Shown here one piece after another: positions 10,015-21,309 of a stretch of 64,000 nt of DNA. Where the stretch lies: assembly GCA_951799405.1 (NCBI GenBank), contig OX637362.1, forward strand, positions 9,750,703 through 9,814,702, given 5' to 3'. This stretch comes from Agapetus fuscipes (Eukaryota > Arthropoda > Insecta > Trichoptera > Glossosomatidae). Both the position numbers and the translations under genes were made by a program. Position 1 is the stretch's first letter; every line of letters starts with the position of its first letter. The notes beneath the pieces were generated by a model. The model was not told where the DNA came from, did no database searches, and saw only the letters and a list, made by a program, of their open reading frames with translations.

Positions 10015-10770
10015 TTAAGGTTTAAAGCTTACTTTTAAGTTGATTCTGTAAACTTATTTAGGTTAGTTGCATATTATGTATATGTTACACATTAAACATT
10101 TTCATAAGTTATTCATTTAAGTTACTTTTATAAGTTATTCATCGAATTTACTTAAGTTATTCATTTAAGTAAAATTTATAAGTTTTTTATTTTAGTTAAT
10201 TTTATAAGTTATTCATTTAAGTTCCTTTTATAAATTATTCGTGTAAGTTTAGTTGATGAGGTTTCTTTCTTAAGTTGTTTTTTAGATTAGTTTTACAAAA
10301 GTTTTTTTTATTATAGGTAAAACTATTAAGTTCATTTTATAAGTTATACATTCAATTATTTTATAAGTTATGCAAATAAGTAATCCTATTAAGTTTCTTT
10401 TATAAGTTAGACGAATAAGTTTTTTTAATAAGTTATCCATGTAAATTTCTACAATAAGAAATCCTTTTAAGTTTATTTCATAAGTTATACAAATAAGTTT
10501 TTATAATAAGTTATATTTGTAAGTTTCTATAAGTTATACTATAAAGTTTCTGTGATAAGTTATACTTTTAAGTTTCTTTTATAAAATAAACATACGTAAG
10601 TTTCTATAATAAGTTACACATATGAGTTTATATTTTAAGTTCTTCAGTTAAGTTTCTATGATAAGTTATTTATTTAAGTTTCTACAGTAAGTTGTACACC
10701 TATGTTTCTATTGTCATAAGTTATTTTAATAAGTTAATTAACATTTAAGTTTATGAATGTAGGTTAATTG
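10015..10770. repeat. Degenerate AAGTT-rich tandem region
   Basis: About 750 bp of TA-rich sequence is dominated by irregularly spaced ATAAGTT, TTAAGTT and AAGTTTCTAT motifs. It looks like an old, drifted tandem repeat. No coding potential was seen. Confidence 0.7.
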
Positions 10771-11481
10771 AAGGTTTTCGATTATTAAATTATTATATAA
10801 ATAAAATGGATATATTCATCCCACCTTGAAAATGAAACTTTTTTTGTTACTATTTATTTATTTTATTTCTAAAAAAAGTCCCAGATTAATGTCTTTATTC
10901 CTATCGGACTAGAATATTTACACATTTAAGTTTATTTACTATATTGCGAACAAACATTGTATGAGTACCTTTGTATCCAAATTATTTTTCATTCCAATAA
11001 ACAATTTTCTTGAACAAAAATGCGTTTTTTTAATTGAAAACCTGAATGGGTCTGCATTATAAACACTCCTCAGCGTAAAACACACATTTCAATACAAATT
11101 GAAGTACCTTATAGTGACACGCTTAGGATAGTTTATAATTCAGACAATTTTATTTCAGAGAAGCGACAAGAGGAAAATTTCATAAAAGTGGGGAAAAAAG
11201 TTTTGCAAATCTTTTTTTAACTAGAAAAAAACCATTCCACATATTCCAAATGAGCTTCAAAATCAGGAAGAGTCCAAAAAACTCGATGAACCTACACATA
11301 ATTTGGTATCTCTAGTTCTAATACTTTGGAAGTTTTTGCAAGATAGTGTTTTTTGGCATGCCCAGCACAAAGACAACTCATTTCCGTGAAGACCTCGAAA
11401 AAAAAAATTCCCACCAAATCAATACTTTATTTTTAGCCTTTGGCTAGCGAGGAAGTTAAAATTCCGGCCAAAATAACACCT
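10771..11481. other. AT-rich spacer, no gene seen
   Basis: Only short frames are present, with no member of the repeat families recognised here. Confidence 0.5.
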
Positions 11482-11975
11482 CATCTAAATCTAAATTTAA
11501 GTTGCAAAGGTATGTATCATTTGAGATTCATATTAAATGATTAAAGATTTTAAATTATGATTACGGTCGTTAGACATTTTATAAAATGAAAAAAAACGGA
11601 TTTTACTGACCGTTCAAAAGAGAAGAACGATTTCTCTAAATTTCGTCGGAGTCATATCCGACGTCCTCAGGAGGCGTGTGTCTTCTACAAAGAAGAACCA
11701 GTTCGTGATCGTTCTTCTCTTTTGAACGGTCAGTAAAATCGTTTTTTTTCATTTATATTATATTAAATGCATTCCCAAAAGCAGACACGCATAATTTCGC
11801 GCTCACACATGGCGTATGTGGACCTACAATATAAAAAACCCAACCTCAAATGAATATAAGCCCTGCAACTCTTGCCGCCCCTCCTCTGAAACAGGGGTGA
11901 CATTGGCAAAGTGAACCATTTTTACACTATGGGTGGTCAGCCTCATACCAATCTATAAGTCAAGAGATTCTTCAT
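11482..11975 (-). mobile_element. Repeat D interrupted by foldback element P3
   Basis: The D tail (TCTAAA-type) and first part lie at 11482-11539. The rest resumes at 11760 with CATTCCCAAAAGCAGACACG and runs to the end CCAATCTATAAGTCAAG. The insertion (11540-11759) is newer than this D copy. Confidence 0.85.
11540..11759. mobile_element. Hammerhead-like foldback element P3 (220 bp, 10-bp TSD)
   Basis: It is flanked by ATATTAAATG on both sides (11530-11539 and 11760-11769), duplicated from D. Arms of about 45 bp around CCGTTCAAAAGAGAAGAACG pair with each other. The minus strand of 11641-11670 reads CTGAGGA-C-GTCGGA...TCCGAC-GAAA, a hammerhead-like core with a perfect 6-bp stem II and one extra pyrimidine after CTGAGGA. 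No open frame. Confidence 0.8.
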
Positions 11976-12597
11976 TGGACTATAACCCTGCAGGAGCGTG
12001 CATCCCATATAGGTTAATGAACACTTATAAGTAGATAATATATGGTAAAAAACCATTCAAGCTTGATATTTAGATTTACAATTCAAATTTTAACTTCAAT
12101 TGCAGGTATCGTTAGCCCTTTAGTCAATTTCAAATGGAAGAAAATATTAATTCTGAAATGTATTTGCCTATACCCAGTGCACGCGCCTGCAACCCTGTAA
12201 TTTTTGCTGTCTTTTTTTTTTTTGGAAAATTTTATTGGAAATGGTCATAGTTTTATTAAATTATGAAATTCTTTCATTCTTGATAAAAAAGGCAGTCGCG
12301 AATATTTTTAGAAAAAATGTGACACATTATTGTTCGACATAAAAGACTTTTTCATTTCAAATGTCGCCTTGAATCATGGAAACCTAACTCTTGTTTTTTG
12401 ACAGCTGTCAAAAAACCAATGTCCAAAAATCACACTTTATATAAAAAAAAGTTACAGCGCAAATAAACTGTGGAGAAATTTTAGAAAGAATATAGTTTTG
12501 GTTTTTATTCATTGCTTGAGAAATTAAAATACTTTAGGGGGAAACATATGATCTGAATACGTCTAGTGGTGAACGCAGACAATGAATTCGACTCCCA
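11976..12597. other. Spacer without recognised feature
   Basis: AT-rich, no long frame. A short run TTTGACAGCTGTCAAA at about 12397-12412 is palindromic. Confidence 0.4.
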
Positions 12598-12862
12598 GTT
12601 AATCTAATCTAATCTAAGTTGCAAATATATGTATTATGTAACATTAAGGATTCACATTATATGCATTTTTACAAGCAAACATGTATAAGTTCGCGCTTGT
12701 ACATGTCGCATGTGAACCTACAACATAAAAACCCAAATATCAAATGAACATACATCCTGCACCTCTTGCCGACCTTCCCTGAAGCAGGGGTGACATTGGC
12801 AAAGTGAAACATTTTTACAGCATGGGTGGTCAGCCACATACCAACCTATAAGTCAAGGAACA
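12598..12862 (-). mobile_element. Repeat D, full-length (TCTAA-type tail)
   Basis: Read on the minus strand, this is a good example of the family. It starts CTTGACTTATAGGTTGGTAT, passes GGTTCACTTTGCC-like and CCCCTGCTTCAGGGAAGG blocks and TTCATTTGATATTTGGG, and ends in CAACTTAG(ATTAG)n. Length is about 250-265 bp and there is no open frame. It is SINE-like in size and tail; no clear tRNA, 5S or 7SL origin was found. Confidence 0.85.
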
Positions 12863-12954
12863 TACACGACAAATTACATTTTATAAATCAATAAGTAATA
12901 TTATCATCAAAACTAAACAGAAAACAAATTCCAATTTAACAAACCCTAGCCGCC

Positions 12955-13130
12955 AATATACAGTTCAACCGCCATTTCTTTTTGTCCTTACATACTTTTT
13001 TCATTTCATCCAGCCTTATTAATTTCTCTTTCAGTCACCGTCCACGACTCGCTTCCATACATCAGGGTCGGCAACAATATACAATTGTGTACCGCCATTT
13101 TCATTTTCATGACAAGTTGATGATAAAGAT
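12955..13130 (-). pseudogene. LINE family E fragment with internal deletion
   Basis: The minus strand carries ILLPTLMYGSESWTVTERE (reverse transcriptase thumb region) directly followed by a broken version of the C-terminal NEKSM.GQKEMA block. Most of the intervening sequence is deleted. Confidence 0.75.
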
Positions 13131-13139
13131 GGTAACAAG

Positions 13140-13650
13140 AGAAGACGGACTAATTCCAATTTAAATTCTGTTGTAAGCGCTTACAAAGATGCTTCAACTT
13201 AGCTTCAACTCTCCGCGAGGTGCATTCAAATTTATTTCCAGAAATACCCGTAAGCTTGCATTTTGCATTTCCGTAATCACGAAAGTGCACTCGGATTTTG
13301 TAGTTTTATTTTTGACTCACTTTGTCCACCTCCTCACCTGAACGTAACAGCAAATACAAGAAGCTCGAGTACGGAAAAATGCGTAAACACTCTAGAGAAA
13401 GACTGATGAAAACTAAAACATTTACTAGAGGTTCTGTTTGACTGTGGAGTATATATTTTTGTTTACGCGATAGTTGAGTTTGTACGGAATTTCTGCAATT
13501 CAGTAATTGAAACATTGTGAGACTTGAGAATAGAGTAATCACTTAGCTTACAAATACAACTCAACACCTGTCTTCTTAGCAACAAAACCTTATTTGAATT
13601 ATTTTTAAAATTAGTGAATGAAACAAGCTGGACCTAGCTTGTTTCTGGTT
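13140..13650. other. Spacer without recognised gene
   Basis: A 78-codon minus-strand frame at 13306-13542 has no recognisable motif and is probably chance. Confidence 0.4.
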
Positions 13651-13654
13651 GGTA

Positions 13655-14015
13655 TGCGTAACTAGAATAGTATGGAGCAATACAGAGTTATATGGAGAGG
13701 TTCACTACAGTAGGGTTCGGAGTATTCAAGAGGCGTCCGTTTAGACGCTATGTATTTGGACCGCAATTGTGTGAGAGACCAGATGCGCTAATCTGCTAAA
13801 TTCCTTACAACCTTAAGGCGACGAGCTTGCGATTCGTGTCCTTAACAAGTCGGGAGCACTAGCGCTTGCGAAGTAACTCCATAGATCGCAAAATAGCACT
13901 TCAGACAGAAATATTGAGCCGTAAAGTCGATAAACAAGAGATAGAAATCAGTACATTTTAAACTGACATTGTGTACAATAAATTGCAGTTTGTTTAAAAG
14001 AACCTAGCTTAAATA
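13655..14015 (+). mobile_element. Old, diverged LTR of family F
   Basis: It shares GCGTCCGTTTAGACGCTATG, the ATTGTGTGAGAGA block, TTGAGCCGTAAAGTCGATAA and AATAAATTGCAGTTTGTTTA with the F copy at 29632 in opposite orientation. The middle (about 13790-13900) does not match, so it is rearranged or carries an insertion. Confidence 0.6.
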
Positions 14016-14119
14016 ATAACAATATTTAGTATGCTCCCTGAAAAATTCATTGAAATCGGTGGAGCTGTTTAGGAACCCATAGGAAACATACAGAAGTATT
14101 AGATTTAATATATAACATA

Positions 14120-14395
14120 CTGGTTATAATAATTATCAGACAATATTTATAGTGCCGTTTTGTGATAAATCACTGCAAGGGCACTGTTCAACTGGAACAT
14201 CTCCAAAACAAACATGTTCTCAATCCCGACTTAAATGCACTTGCACGCTCTTAGCTCATGGGGTAGGGTATTCTACCACACAGGGCCGGCTATGCAAAAG
14301 ACACGATCCAAGTATTTTGCTTTATTAGATCGTTTTGGAAGTATTGTAATACTATGGTAATGCTACAAGATGGATCAGCGTTGTACCTGTACAAT
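14120..14395 (-). pseudogene. LINE C-terminal fragment, second family
   Basis: The minus strand gives LDRVFCIAGPVW, a stop, then NTLPHELR: the same RAF.VAGP..WN.LP signature as at 2232, but clearly diverged. Stops and frame damage follow. The 3' end CTATAAATATTGTCTGATAA faces leftward. Confidence 0.65.
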
Positions 14396-14647
14396 CTAAT
14401 TACAATTAATTGATTGTAGGTCAGATTGAGTTGTCGCCCTGCACTCAAACATCACTAGTGACCGGCGTAATGACGTCACTTCACACGTCTGATTGCGTCA
14501 CACAATGCCACTCCTTAATGAGTTAGTTTATCTTAATCAACTATATAGTATCAGATTGAAAAGGGGAAGGCTGTTTTTATGTTTAATTTTCAAAAACTTT
14601 TACGCAAGTGTACATAAAACAAGCACGTGTAAAAATATAAACTTGAA

Positions 14648-14899
14648 TTCCTTGGCTTATAGGTTGGTATGAGGCTGACCAACCATACTGTAAAAAATGG
14701 TCCACTTTGCCAATGTCACCCCTGTTTCAGGGAAGATTGGCAAGAGTTGCAGGGCTTATGTTCATTTGAGATTGAGTTTTTATATTGTAGGTCCACATGC
14801 GGCATGTGTGAGCGCGAAATTATGCGTGTCTACTTGTGGGAATGCATTTAATATGAACCTCAAATGATGCATATCTGTACAACTTAGATTTAGATTTAG
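14648..14899 (+). mobile_element. Repeat D, full-length (TTTAGA-type tail)
   Basis: It runs from CCTTGGCTTATAGGTTGGTA to GACAACTTAG-like sequence with an (ATTTAG)n tail. It contains CACCCCTGTTTCAGGGAAG and GCGCGAAATTATGCGTGTC. Confidence 0.85.
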
Positions 14900-14929
14900 A
14901 ATGCAGTTATATTTTTATTAAGCGAACGA

Positions 14930-15062
14930 AAAAAGGCGGCAGGAGTCACAGGGTTTATGTTCATTTGAAATTAGGTCATAATTACAAACGCATTATTTGT
15001 AAATGCAAACTAGTTTTTGCTTGTGGTAGTGCATTAAACGTTAACCTCAACTTTGCAAATAA
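14930..15062 (+). mobile_element. Repeat D, diverged fragment
   Basis: The second half only: GGCGGCAGGAGTCACAGGG, TTCATTTGAAATT, then a decayed TTGTGGTAGTGCATTAA block. It lies immediately downstream of another D copy. Confidence 0.5.
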
Positions 15063-15141
15063 ATAAAAGACCAAAAAAATACGGAAATTGTGTTTGTACT
15101 TGGTTAATTTTTTTTAACTATTTTAATATTAGGTACACTAT

Positions 15142-15491
15142 TGTTACTATTTTACTGGGGTTCTCTTTTAATTAAACTACAATTATTTATTTTACCATAA
15201 TTAATTTTACACGGTTTCGTTCAAAATTTACAACAATGGATATTCTCTGCTTATTGGTCTTCACGCCAAAATGCTTGGAGTGACTCATCTCTCTACGCAC
15301 CTTTGCAGTTTCTATACAAATGTACAGAAAAGATCTTTCTCGCATATTTAATATCATTCTTCGATTTCTCGATCACACCAGAACGCCGTTCTATGCACTA
15401 CTACTATCATGGACTACTCCTAGATTGTTCAACACACACTATCGTACATGTATAGGTGCGCGTAGCTACTTTGATTTCATAGTTGGTAACA
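15142..15491 (-). mobile_element. Solo LTR, family F (350 bp)
   Basis: The ends are TGTTAC...GTAACA. The inferred sense strand is minus, where TATA-like and AATAAA signals are in LTR order. The left half (TTACTGGGGTTCTCTTTTAA) and the right half (AGAACGCCGTTCTATGCACT) match the other F copies. No clean target duplication was seen here. Confidence 0.75.
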
Positions 15492-15499
15492 ATACGAAA

Positions 15500-16150
15500 T
15501 CATGAGAAGGATTTTGGCCTCTTTCATCAACCGCTGCCACTCAACTTAGATTTCTACAAAAAAAGTAAGTAACACAAAATCACAGCATGTATGTTATAAC
15601 GCACGATGTAATTTCATGGATATCATCATCGTCCTCATGTCTCTACGCTCTCTGGTCACGCCACCTCCTCAGTAGAGCCTCTATGTAATGTGCGTGTCCT
15701 GTACCCATCACCTGTCGGGCAGGCGCTAGTACTGCTCCGTCAGGCAACATCCTTTCGTTGCTTCATTCCAGCAATATAGTCGTTAAACATGATAGAGTAC
15801 GCTCGTGGGATCTAAAATACCGCTTATGCGAAGAGATTCACGCTTCTCTTTTACTTCTTTCGGTGCCACTTGTATCGGAGATCGGCTTTCATCACGGCTA
15901 TCATCGAATTTAGATTATATTTGCGGCCGTTAGATATATTTATAAAAGACACTAAATAACCAGATATTTGTACGAACCGTTAGTTAGCGAGTTGTAGACA
16001 AGAGTATCAGGGTTGTTGTTCGTTTGCTGCTTGTATATTTTTTGTGATGCAGTATGTATAAGCGCGAACAGACACATGTTTTCTTGTGTACATGCATAAC
16101 AACCTTTACTTTAAAATATCTTTGTGACTGAGATAATAGGGTTGTATTTA
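15500..16150. other. Spacer without recognised gene
   Basis: Locally less AT-rich than its surroundings. On the minus strand 15790-15911 is open and could encode a short charged peptide (RDESRSPIQVAPKEVKEKRE), but no family was recognised. Confidence 0.3.
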
Positions 16151-16154
16151 ATGT

Positions 16155-16310
16155 ATTTGGATGGTTACGTATTGCACACACCGCGTGATATTGGCGAAAT
16201 AAAACTGATTATTATTATTAAAGCAACTGTGTAAGCTGCTACATGATTCTAGCGTTAGAACACACCTGTTGTGGTGTCATTGAAGCAAGGAAGTCGTGTG
16301 CAGGTCCCTA
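16155..16310 (+). repeat. Dispersed repeat H
   Basis: The block GTTACGTATTGCACACACCGCGTG, then an ATTATTATTATTA run and AACACACCTGTTGTGGTGTC, recurs in similar order at 61350-61490 and in part at 53785-53850. Family unknown. Confidence 0.45.
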
Positions 16311-16358
16311 TTTTCTCCACGCATTTAGTTAGTAAGAAAACATCAAGGAAAAAACAAC

Positions 16359-16701
16359 TGTTATGATTTTACTTGGGTTCTCTTTTAATTAAACTGCAAT
16401 AATTTAATTTAACAAAAAAATATTTTACACGGTTTGGTTCCCAATTTACAACAACTGATTACCTCTGCTTATTGGTCTTCACGGAAAAATGCTTAGAGCG
16501 ACTAATCGCTCTCCGCACAATTGCAATCCCTATATATAGGTACAAAAGAGATCTTTCTCGCATATTCCAGACATTTTTTTTATTTCGCACTCACACCAGA
16601 ACGCCGTTCTATGCACTACCGCCATCATGGACTACTCCCAGATTGTTCTACCCACACATACATAAGAGTGCGTAGGTACTTTGATTTCATATTTCGTAAC
16701 A
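16359..16701 (-). mobile_element. Solo LTR, family F, 4-bp TSD CAAC
   Basis: It starts TGTTATGATTTTACTTGGG and ends ATTTCGTAACA. CAAC is directly repeated at 16355-16358 and 16702-16705, as expected for a Gypsy-type LTR integration followed by LTR-LTR recombination. No coding sequence remains. Confidence 0.85.
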
Positions 16702-17040
16702 CAACTTTATTGAGGTATACTTCTCACACACTTAAGTTCCACTTTCGTAAGTTACTGTTTCAGTGATATCTGTTGAATGGCAGCGGCAGTCTGTGATATA
16801 TATACAGCGTTGCTATTGATGGATCCGTATTGCAGGTTATCTTATCGGCGGCGAGCAAGCCACGCCAGAAATTAATGGGGCGGAAAACGCTTTGACCGCC
16901 CCTTTACATACAGCAGCATAGTAGAGCACATTCATAGCGCCGGAGAACTGTAGACAGATGGTATTGTAGCGAAAATATATTGCAGCAATAAAAATGAAAT
17001 TAAAAAGGTAAAAAAACTGTAAGACTCTGAGTGATCTGTA

Positions 17041-17239
17041 CCCTTAGTACAAGTAGCAAAACTTGAGTAAAGTAAAAAAAGTATTAAAGAGCGATTTTCC
17101 CCAAAATCTGCCGTTTTTGTTTCTTACAGAAAATCAAGTTTAAACAATAAAAAAAGCAGATTATGGGGAAAACCACTCTTTCATACTTTCCGTAAACTTT
17201 ACTTTACTCAAGTTTTGCTACTCATACTCTCTCTCAGGG
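17041..17239. mobile_element. MITE with TA target site (199 bp)
   Basis: It is bounded by TA (17039-17040 and 17240-17241). Long inverted arms contain CAAAACTTGAGTAAAGTAAA and CCCCAAAATCTGCC. The outer ends are CCCTTAGTAC and CTCTCAGGG. A relative with better-matched ends is at 39044. The TA target is compatible with the Tc1/mariner superfamily. Confidence 0.75.
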
Positions 17240-17351
17240 TACTGGTCTGAAATGACTGGTTTATGAATGAGTGCTGTATAAATGAGAATAAAAGTACCAG
17301 GTATTTAATTTATTTATTATTTTTGTTACTTTCTTGCTAATAATGATAATA

Positions 17352-17592
17352 ATCATCTAAGTTGCAAAGATATATTGACATTCAAAGCTCATATCAAATG
17401 CATGCTTACAAACAAAAACGTGTAAGTTTACGCTTACAAATGCTGAATGTTTACTTACAAATTAAATCCAAACCTCAAATGAAAATAAGTCCTTTTGCCA
17501 ACTTTCCCTGAAACAGGGGTGACATGGGTAAAGTGAACTATTCTTACAGTATCGGTGGTCAGCCTCATACCAAACTACAAGTCAAGGAATAT
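17352..17592 (-). mobile_element. Repeat D copy
   Basis: Nearly complete, with AAGTTGCAAAGATATATTGA at the tail side and ACAAGTCAAGGAATATGAAT at the head side. Confidence 0.75.
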
Positions 17593-17697
17593 GAATGAGC
17601 GCGGTTATAAACGAGAATAAAAGTACCAGGTTTTTAATCTACGTATTGATCTTTTATAGATTCGTTTTTAGATATTGTGGTTTTACACACACGTGTT

Positions 17698-17958
17698 AGA
17701 TGTAATTTGGTTTTTGTGTTCCTGAACTTATAGGTTGGTATGTGGCTGACCATCAATACTGTAATAAATCGTTCATTTTGCCAATTTCACCCCTGTTTCA
17801 GCAAAGGTCGGCAAGAGTTACCTACAGTTTAAGATTTAGATTTTTATGTTGCAAGTTCATATATGGCATGTGTGAGCGTGAACTTATACGTGTTTCTTTG
17901 CAGGCATGCATTTAATATGAATTTTAAAAACAGTTTATTTTTACAACTTATTATAGAT
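17698..17958 (+). mobile_element. Repeat D copy, diverged 3' half
   Basis: CTGAACTTATAGGTTGGTAT at the start. The 3' part is damaged, ending TTTACAACTTATTATAGATT. It faces the D copy at 17352, forming an inverted pair about 100 bp apart. Confidence 0.75.
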
Positions 17959-17964
17959 TATAGA

Positions 17965-18250
17965 AAATACAATGCAATGATTCGGGAAAGAATGCACGAT
18001 GAACGGCTGAAAGAAATTTTGTACCGGCGAAGCAAATGTTCAAGGTTGGCGTAGAATGGATTGATCAAATAAATGAGATTGCAAATTACTGGAACATGTA
18101 GAGTGAGAAAATGAGAAGAGCGTCTATGAAAAGAGTGATGAATGTCGCGGAAATAAAAGAAGTGTGTAAGGTCAATCAGCAAAACAAAGTGGAGGCATAG
18201 CTACAGAGTAACTGGTCATTCCTAGAGAAATGGCGTCTGTATATACATTC
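17965..18250 (+). pseudogene. LINE family E, C-terminal fragment
   Basis: The frame contains MKRVMNVAEIKEVCKVNQQN then, after a stop, LQSNWSFLEKWR. It aligns with KKVMDMNELKEVC...LQRL.PPLAEW of the other E copies. Confidence 0.65.
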
Positions 18251-18367
18251 TAAAAGTATACAAGAAAACAATCCAATATATTTTTTTGAATTCTAGTGAA
18301 ATGAAGAGTTTTATCTATCAAGAAGGTTCTCATTTTATTGATTGAAGTACATATATGTACACCATGC

Positions 18368-18515
18368 AATCTTTAATCTATGTTGCAAGCAAACAATAAC
18401 AATTAAGAGGTATATTTAATGCATGCTCACAAACACACACATATAATTTCTCGCCAATGTGTGCTCAAAAAATAAAAAATAAAATGAAAAATCTCAAATG
18501 ACGACAAACTTGCGT
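18368..18515 (-). mobile_element. Repeat D, diverged fragment
   Basis: It retains ATCTATGTTGCAAGCAA, TTAATGCATGCTCACAAAC and AAATCTCAAATGA in D order. The head half is missing. Confidence 0.5.
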
Positions 18516-18924
18516 AAGTTTCATCGTATTAAAAAATAATTTTGTTTTTCCGTACAACAAAAAAAAATCCTCTACAATGTTGTTTTCTCTAAAAAGCTTT
18601 TTGCTAGAGAAACAATCCGGCTACATCACGAAAACAAACTCGAGTTAAGGTGTCATGTACAAACACACATTTGCTTTCTAAAAGCAAAATAGCACCATCT
18701 ATGTATTTAAAGTGAAAGCTTCATGGATTACACTACTTCATTTTAAACATATTAGGATTAAACATTTGTTGATACAATAATAAAGAAATAAATGATTGGT
18801 TTTATCTGAAAGAATTTATTTTACTTGAATACATTAAAAAGTATTATTCTTCATATGCTTCGATCCTAGGATTGGTTTGCATTCATTTTATAGTCAAAGC
18901 ACTTATTTTGAATTTCACGTAAGA

Positions 18925-19196
18925 GGAACAGTACTTGGACGCACATACCTCGTACAATCGGCTCGAATCCCGGCAGAGCACAAAAAAATATAATTTAAAT
19001 TTTCAAATATACTTTTCCCTGGGTTAACAATTCATATACCTTTACCAAAGACTGATCACCAAAAGTCCATCGAGTCTGATAAAAAATGGATCTTGCTTGA
19101 GAATTGTCGCTTTTTATGGCGACGAACAAGTTCGCAATGGTCTCTTGAGATGTGATTCGTACAAAAACAACGCTCACCAAATAAATCATCATAATA
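18925..19196 (+). mobile_element. SINE A, diverged full-length copy
   Basis: The A box is decayed (ACAGTACTTGGACG), but the B box CTCGAATCCCGGCAGAGCAC is clear. The full body and the AATAAATCATCATAA end are present. Confidence 0.8.
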
Positions 19197-19474
19197 TTAT
19201 ACTATTATAATCGTATTCTAATAGCATACCTTGGGTGGCACTCTTTGTAGGATTGTCGTAGATCACGAGTAGCGACGTCCAAAAAAAATCCCAGATTTTG
19301 AAAGTTCTTAGTTCTTTCTGTGTTGATCAGCCTCGACTGTAGGGAAGTTACTGGAAAGCTCGCGAACAAATAATCGATCAATTTAGTGCGCCGCAGAAGG
19401 ACACGCGACAGACAATTATGGTGATGTATCGAAGTCTCTGAAATTGGCTCGAAAACACGCCTCATGAGCTAAGG

Positions 19475-19510
19475 TATATAAGGCGAGTCGTGTAGAGTGC
19501 CAAGTCAGAA
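19475..19510 (+). promoter_or_regulatory. Possible TATA promoter
   Basis: TATATAAGG at 19475-19483, preceded by CGCCTCATGAGCTAAGG and followed about 30 nt on by TCAGAA. No gene could be traced downstream. An ATG at 19550 opens only a short frame. Confidence 0.3.
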
Positions 19511-19681
19511 AAATAAGTGTTTTTTTAACGGTGCTATTATTGAAAAAAAAATGGATATATTTATTTCCTTCCACTTCCATTTTTTGAGTCGTTACTAACG
19601 TTTTCGGAGAGAACCTCCATTATAAAATTGGCACTGAGTGTCATAGAGGTCAAAATGTGAGAAACAGAAAAATGTACATAA

Positions 19682-19870
19682 AATTGTCAAGTCAATAGCT
19701 CAGTTGATAGAATACTTAGTGCCATGCTAGAGCTCTAGGGTTCGATACCCAACAAGAGCGTTAGAAATGATTTTAAGTTTCAGTGTTTAATTGAAACTCA
19801 AAATAAAAATACCGGATAAGTTTACCGAGCCTTCCCAAAACCTAGCCCCCTTGAGAGCTGGAAGCATTTT
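19682..19870 (+). mobile_element. SINE B, 3'-truncated
   Basis: The head has AATAGCTCAGTTGATAGAAT and GGGTTCGATACCC. The body runs to CTTGAGAGCTGGAAGC and stops before the CACATGCGACCCC block. Confidence 0.75.
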
Positions 19871-19927
19871 GTTTTATTTTTTTACATTACATTTAGTTAA
19901 TCTCACTCGATCTTATAAGCTAAAAGC

Positions 19928-20127
19928 AGAAAGTTTTTAAAATCTACAATCTAAGTTGTAAATATGTGTTAACATTTAAGGCTCATATTGAATGCATGCC
20001 CACAGACAGGCACATAATAAACCTTGCAACTTCTGCCGCCTTTTCCTGAAAACGGGGTGGAATTGGCAAAAGTAAACTTTTACAGCACGCGAGGTCAGCC
20101 TCATACCAACCTATCAGTCAAGAAGCA
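19928..20127 (-). mobile_element. Repeat D copy with internal deletion
   Basis: The tail side CTAAGTTGTAAATATGTG and the head side CCTATCAGTCAAGAAG are both present. The central CTACAATATAAAAACCC section is deleted. Confidence 0.7.
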
Positions 20128-20406
20128 CAAAAAATAAATAAATAAAATACTAAAAAAGGCAGAAACATTTCTCATACTAGCAATTTCTTACGTGTAAATA
20201 TAAATATTATTATAAGACTGGGGTGCTGGGTGGTAAAAGTTGTTTGCGGGATTTACCTTGCTCACGTGTGGGACAGCCACCGTCAATCAAAACCAGACAA
20301 CTCTGACACGTGTATGTACGCGCATACTCATGCTTATATAGGCTTTTATGAATAACCATGACGCAAGTATGCTTATTCTTCTGAAGAAAATATGTACAAC
20401 AATAAT

Positions 20407-21062
20407 TCTGTAAATTAGTATGAGGCTGAGCTAATCTTTCCCTTGTTTAAGGAAAATTTGAAAAATATAAAACTTGATTTGTAATATAATTGTACTGTTT
20501 ATTGGATATTTTTTTTATAAAAATTGTTTCACTCTGTCAATGTCACACCTGTTTTACGAAAGGGCATTAAAGTTGCAGGAACTTTGATTTTTCCATTTGA
20601 GAATCGGTCGATAGCTCAGTTGGTAGAGTGCTTGCATTCCATGCCGTGAGCTCGGGTTCGAATCACACCGTTGGTGTCAGAAATGATTTCTCGTTTCAGT
20701 GTTTATTTCTAACCTCAAAATAAAATACCGGCAAGGTTTACTCAGCTTGTACAATAAATTAATACCAGCCTCCCTGGGAGCTGGGAAACCCCCACTTCAA
20801 CTGAAGTGGTTGGCGTAAGGCCCTTATTTGTAAAAATAAATAAGTTCCATTCTCCACATACGACCCCTTCGGTGATAACGTGGTAAGGAGTTGCACTACA
20901 AGTGTAGCTTAGTTGCTTGATGATGATGTAGCTGAGATGCTTTGTTTGAGCACATGCAGCATACATAAGTGCAACTTTTACCATGCCTACTTCTGGGTAT
21001 GCATTTTACGTGAATCTTTAATCGTAACATATCTTTGTAATTTAGATTTAAGATAGATAAAC
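20407..21062 (+). mobile_element. Repeat D split by a SINE B insertion
   Basis: The D 5' part lies at about 20407-20603 (GTTTCACTCTGTCAATGTC...) with local damage. The D 3' part resumes at 20920 (GCACATGCAGCATACATAAG) and ends TTTGTAATTTAGATTTAAG. SINE B sits between them, so it is the younger insertion. Confidence 0.65.
20606..20915 (+). mobile_element. SINE B, full-length
   Basis: Tail-to-head complete copy: A box ATAGCTCAGTTGGTAGAGTG, B box GGGTTCGAATC, body GTTTCAGTGTTTATTTC, CTGGGAGCTGGGAAA, CCACTTCAACTGAAGTGG (itself a hairpin), and the 3' end GTGTAGCTTAGTTGC. Its anticodon-like loop is ATTCCAT (TCC) and that of the 24411 copy is GTGCCAT (GCC), suggesting a tRNA-Gly ancestor. That is inference from alignment to the tRNA frame. 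Confidence 0.9.
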
Positions 21063-21309
21063 TAATAGACATATTCGTATATTGGATATGAAACTGTGTA
21101 TGTAAATTTAGCTAAAAATAGACTGTTGGGATTTCAGCGCTTGCCTTTCCTTCCAGAGCTTTCTTCCCGTACAGCCCACTTAAGCCTTAAATCATTAAGG
21201 GATCAGAATATAACGTTACAATATGTATTTATGCAAATTCTCCACTTTAATTCCTTTAGGCAGAAATATAGCGTGCGAGTGCGTGCTCGCGAACCTTAAA
21301 ATTTATAAA

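Noticed and set aside
14648..14851. Recurring small protein (MRLT.HTVKNGSLCQCHPCF...) in many places
   Set aside because: It is a translation of repeat D. Frames differ between copies and no selection for coding is evident.
20606..20680. Possible functional tRNA gene
   Set aside because: A and B boxes are present but the arms pair imperfectly and the SINE B body follows directly, as in many copies.
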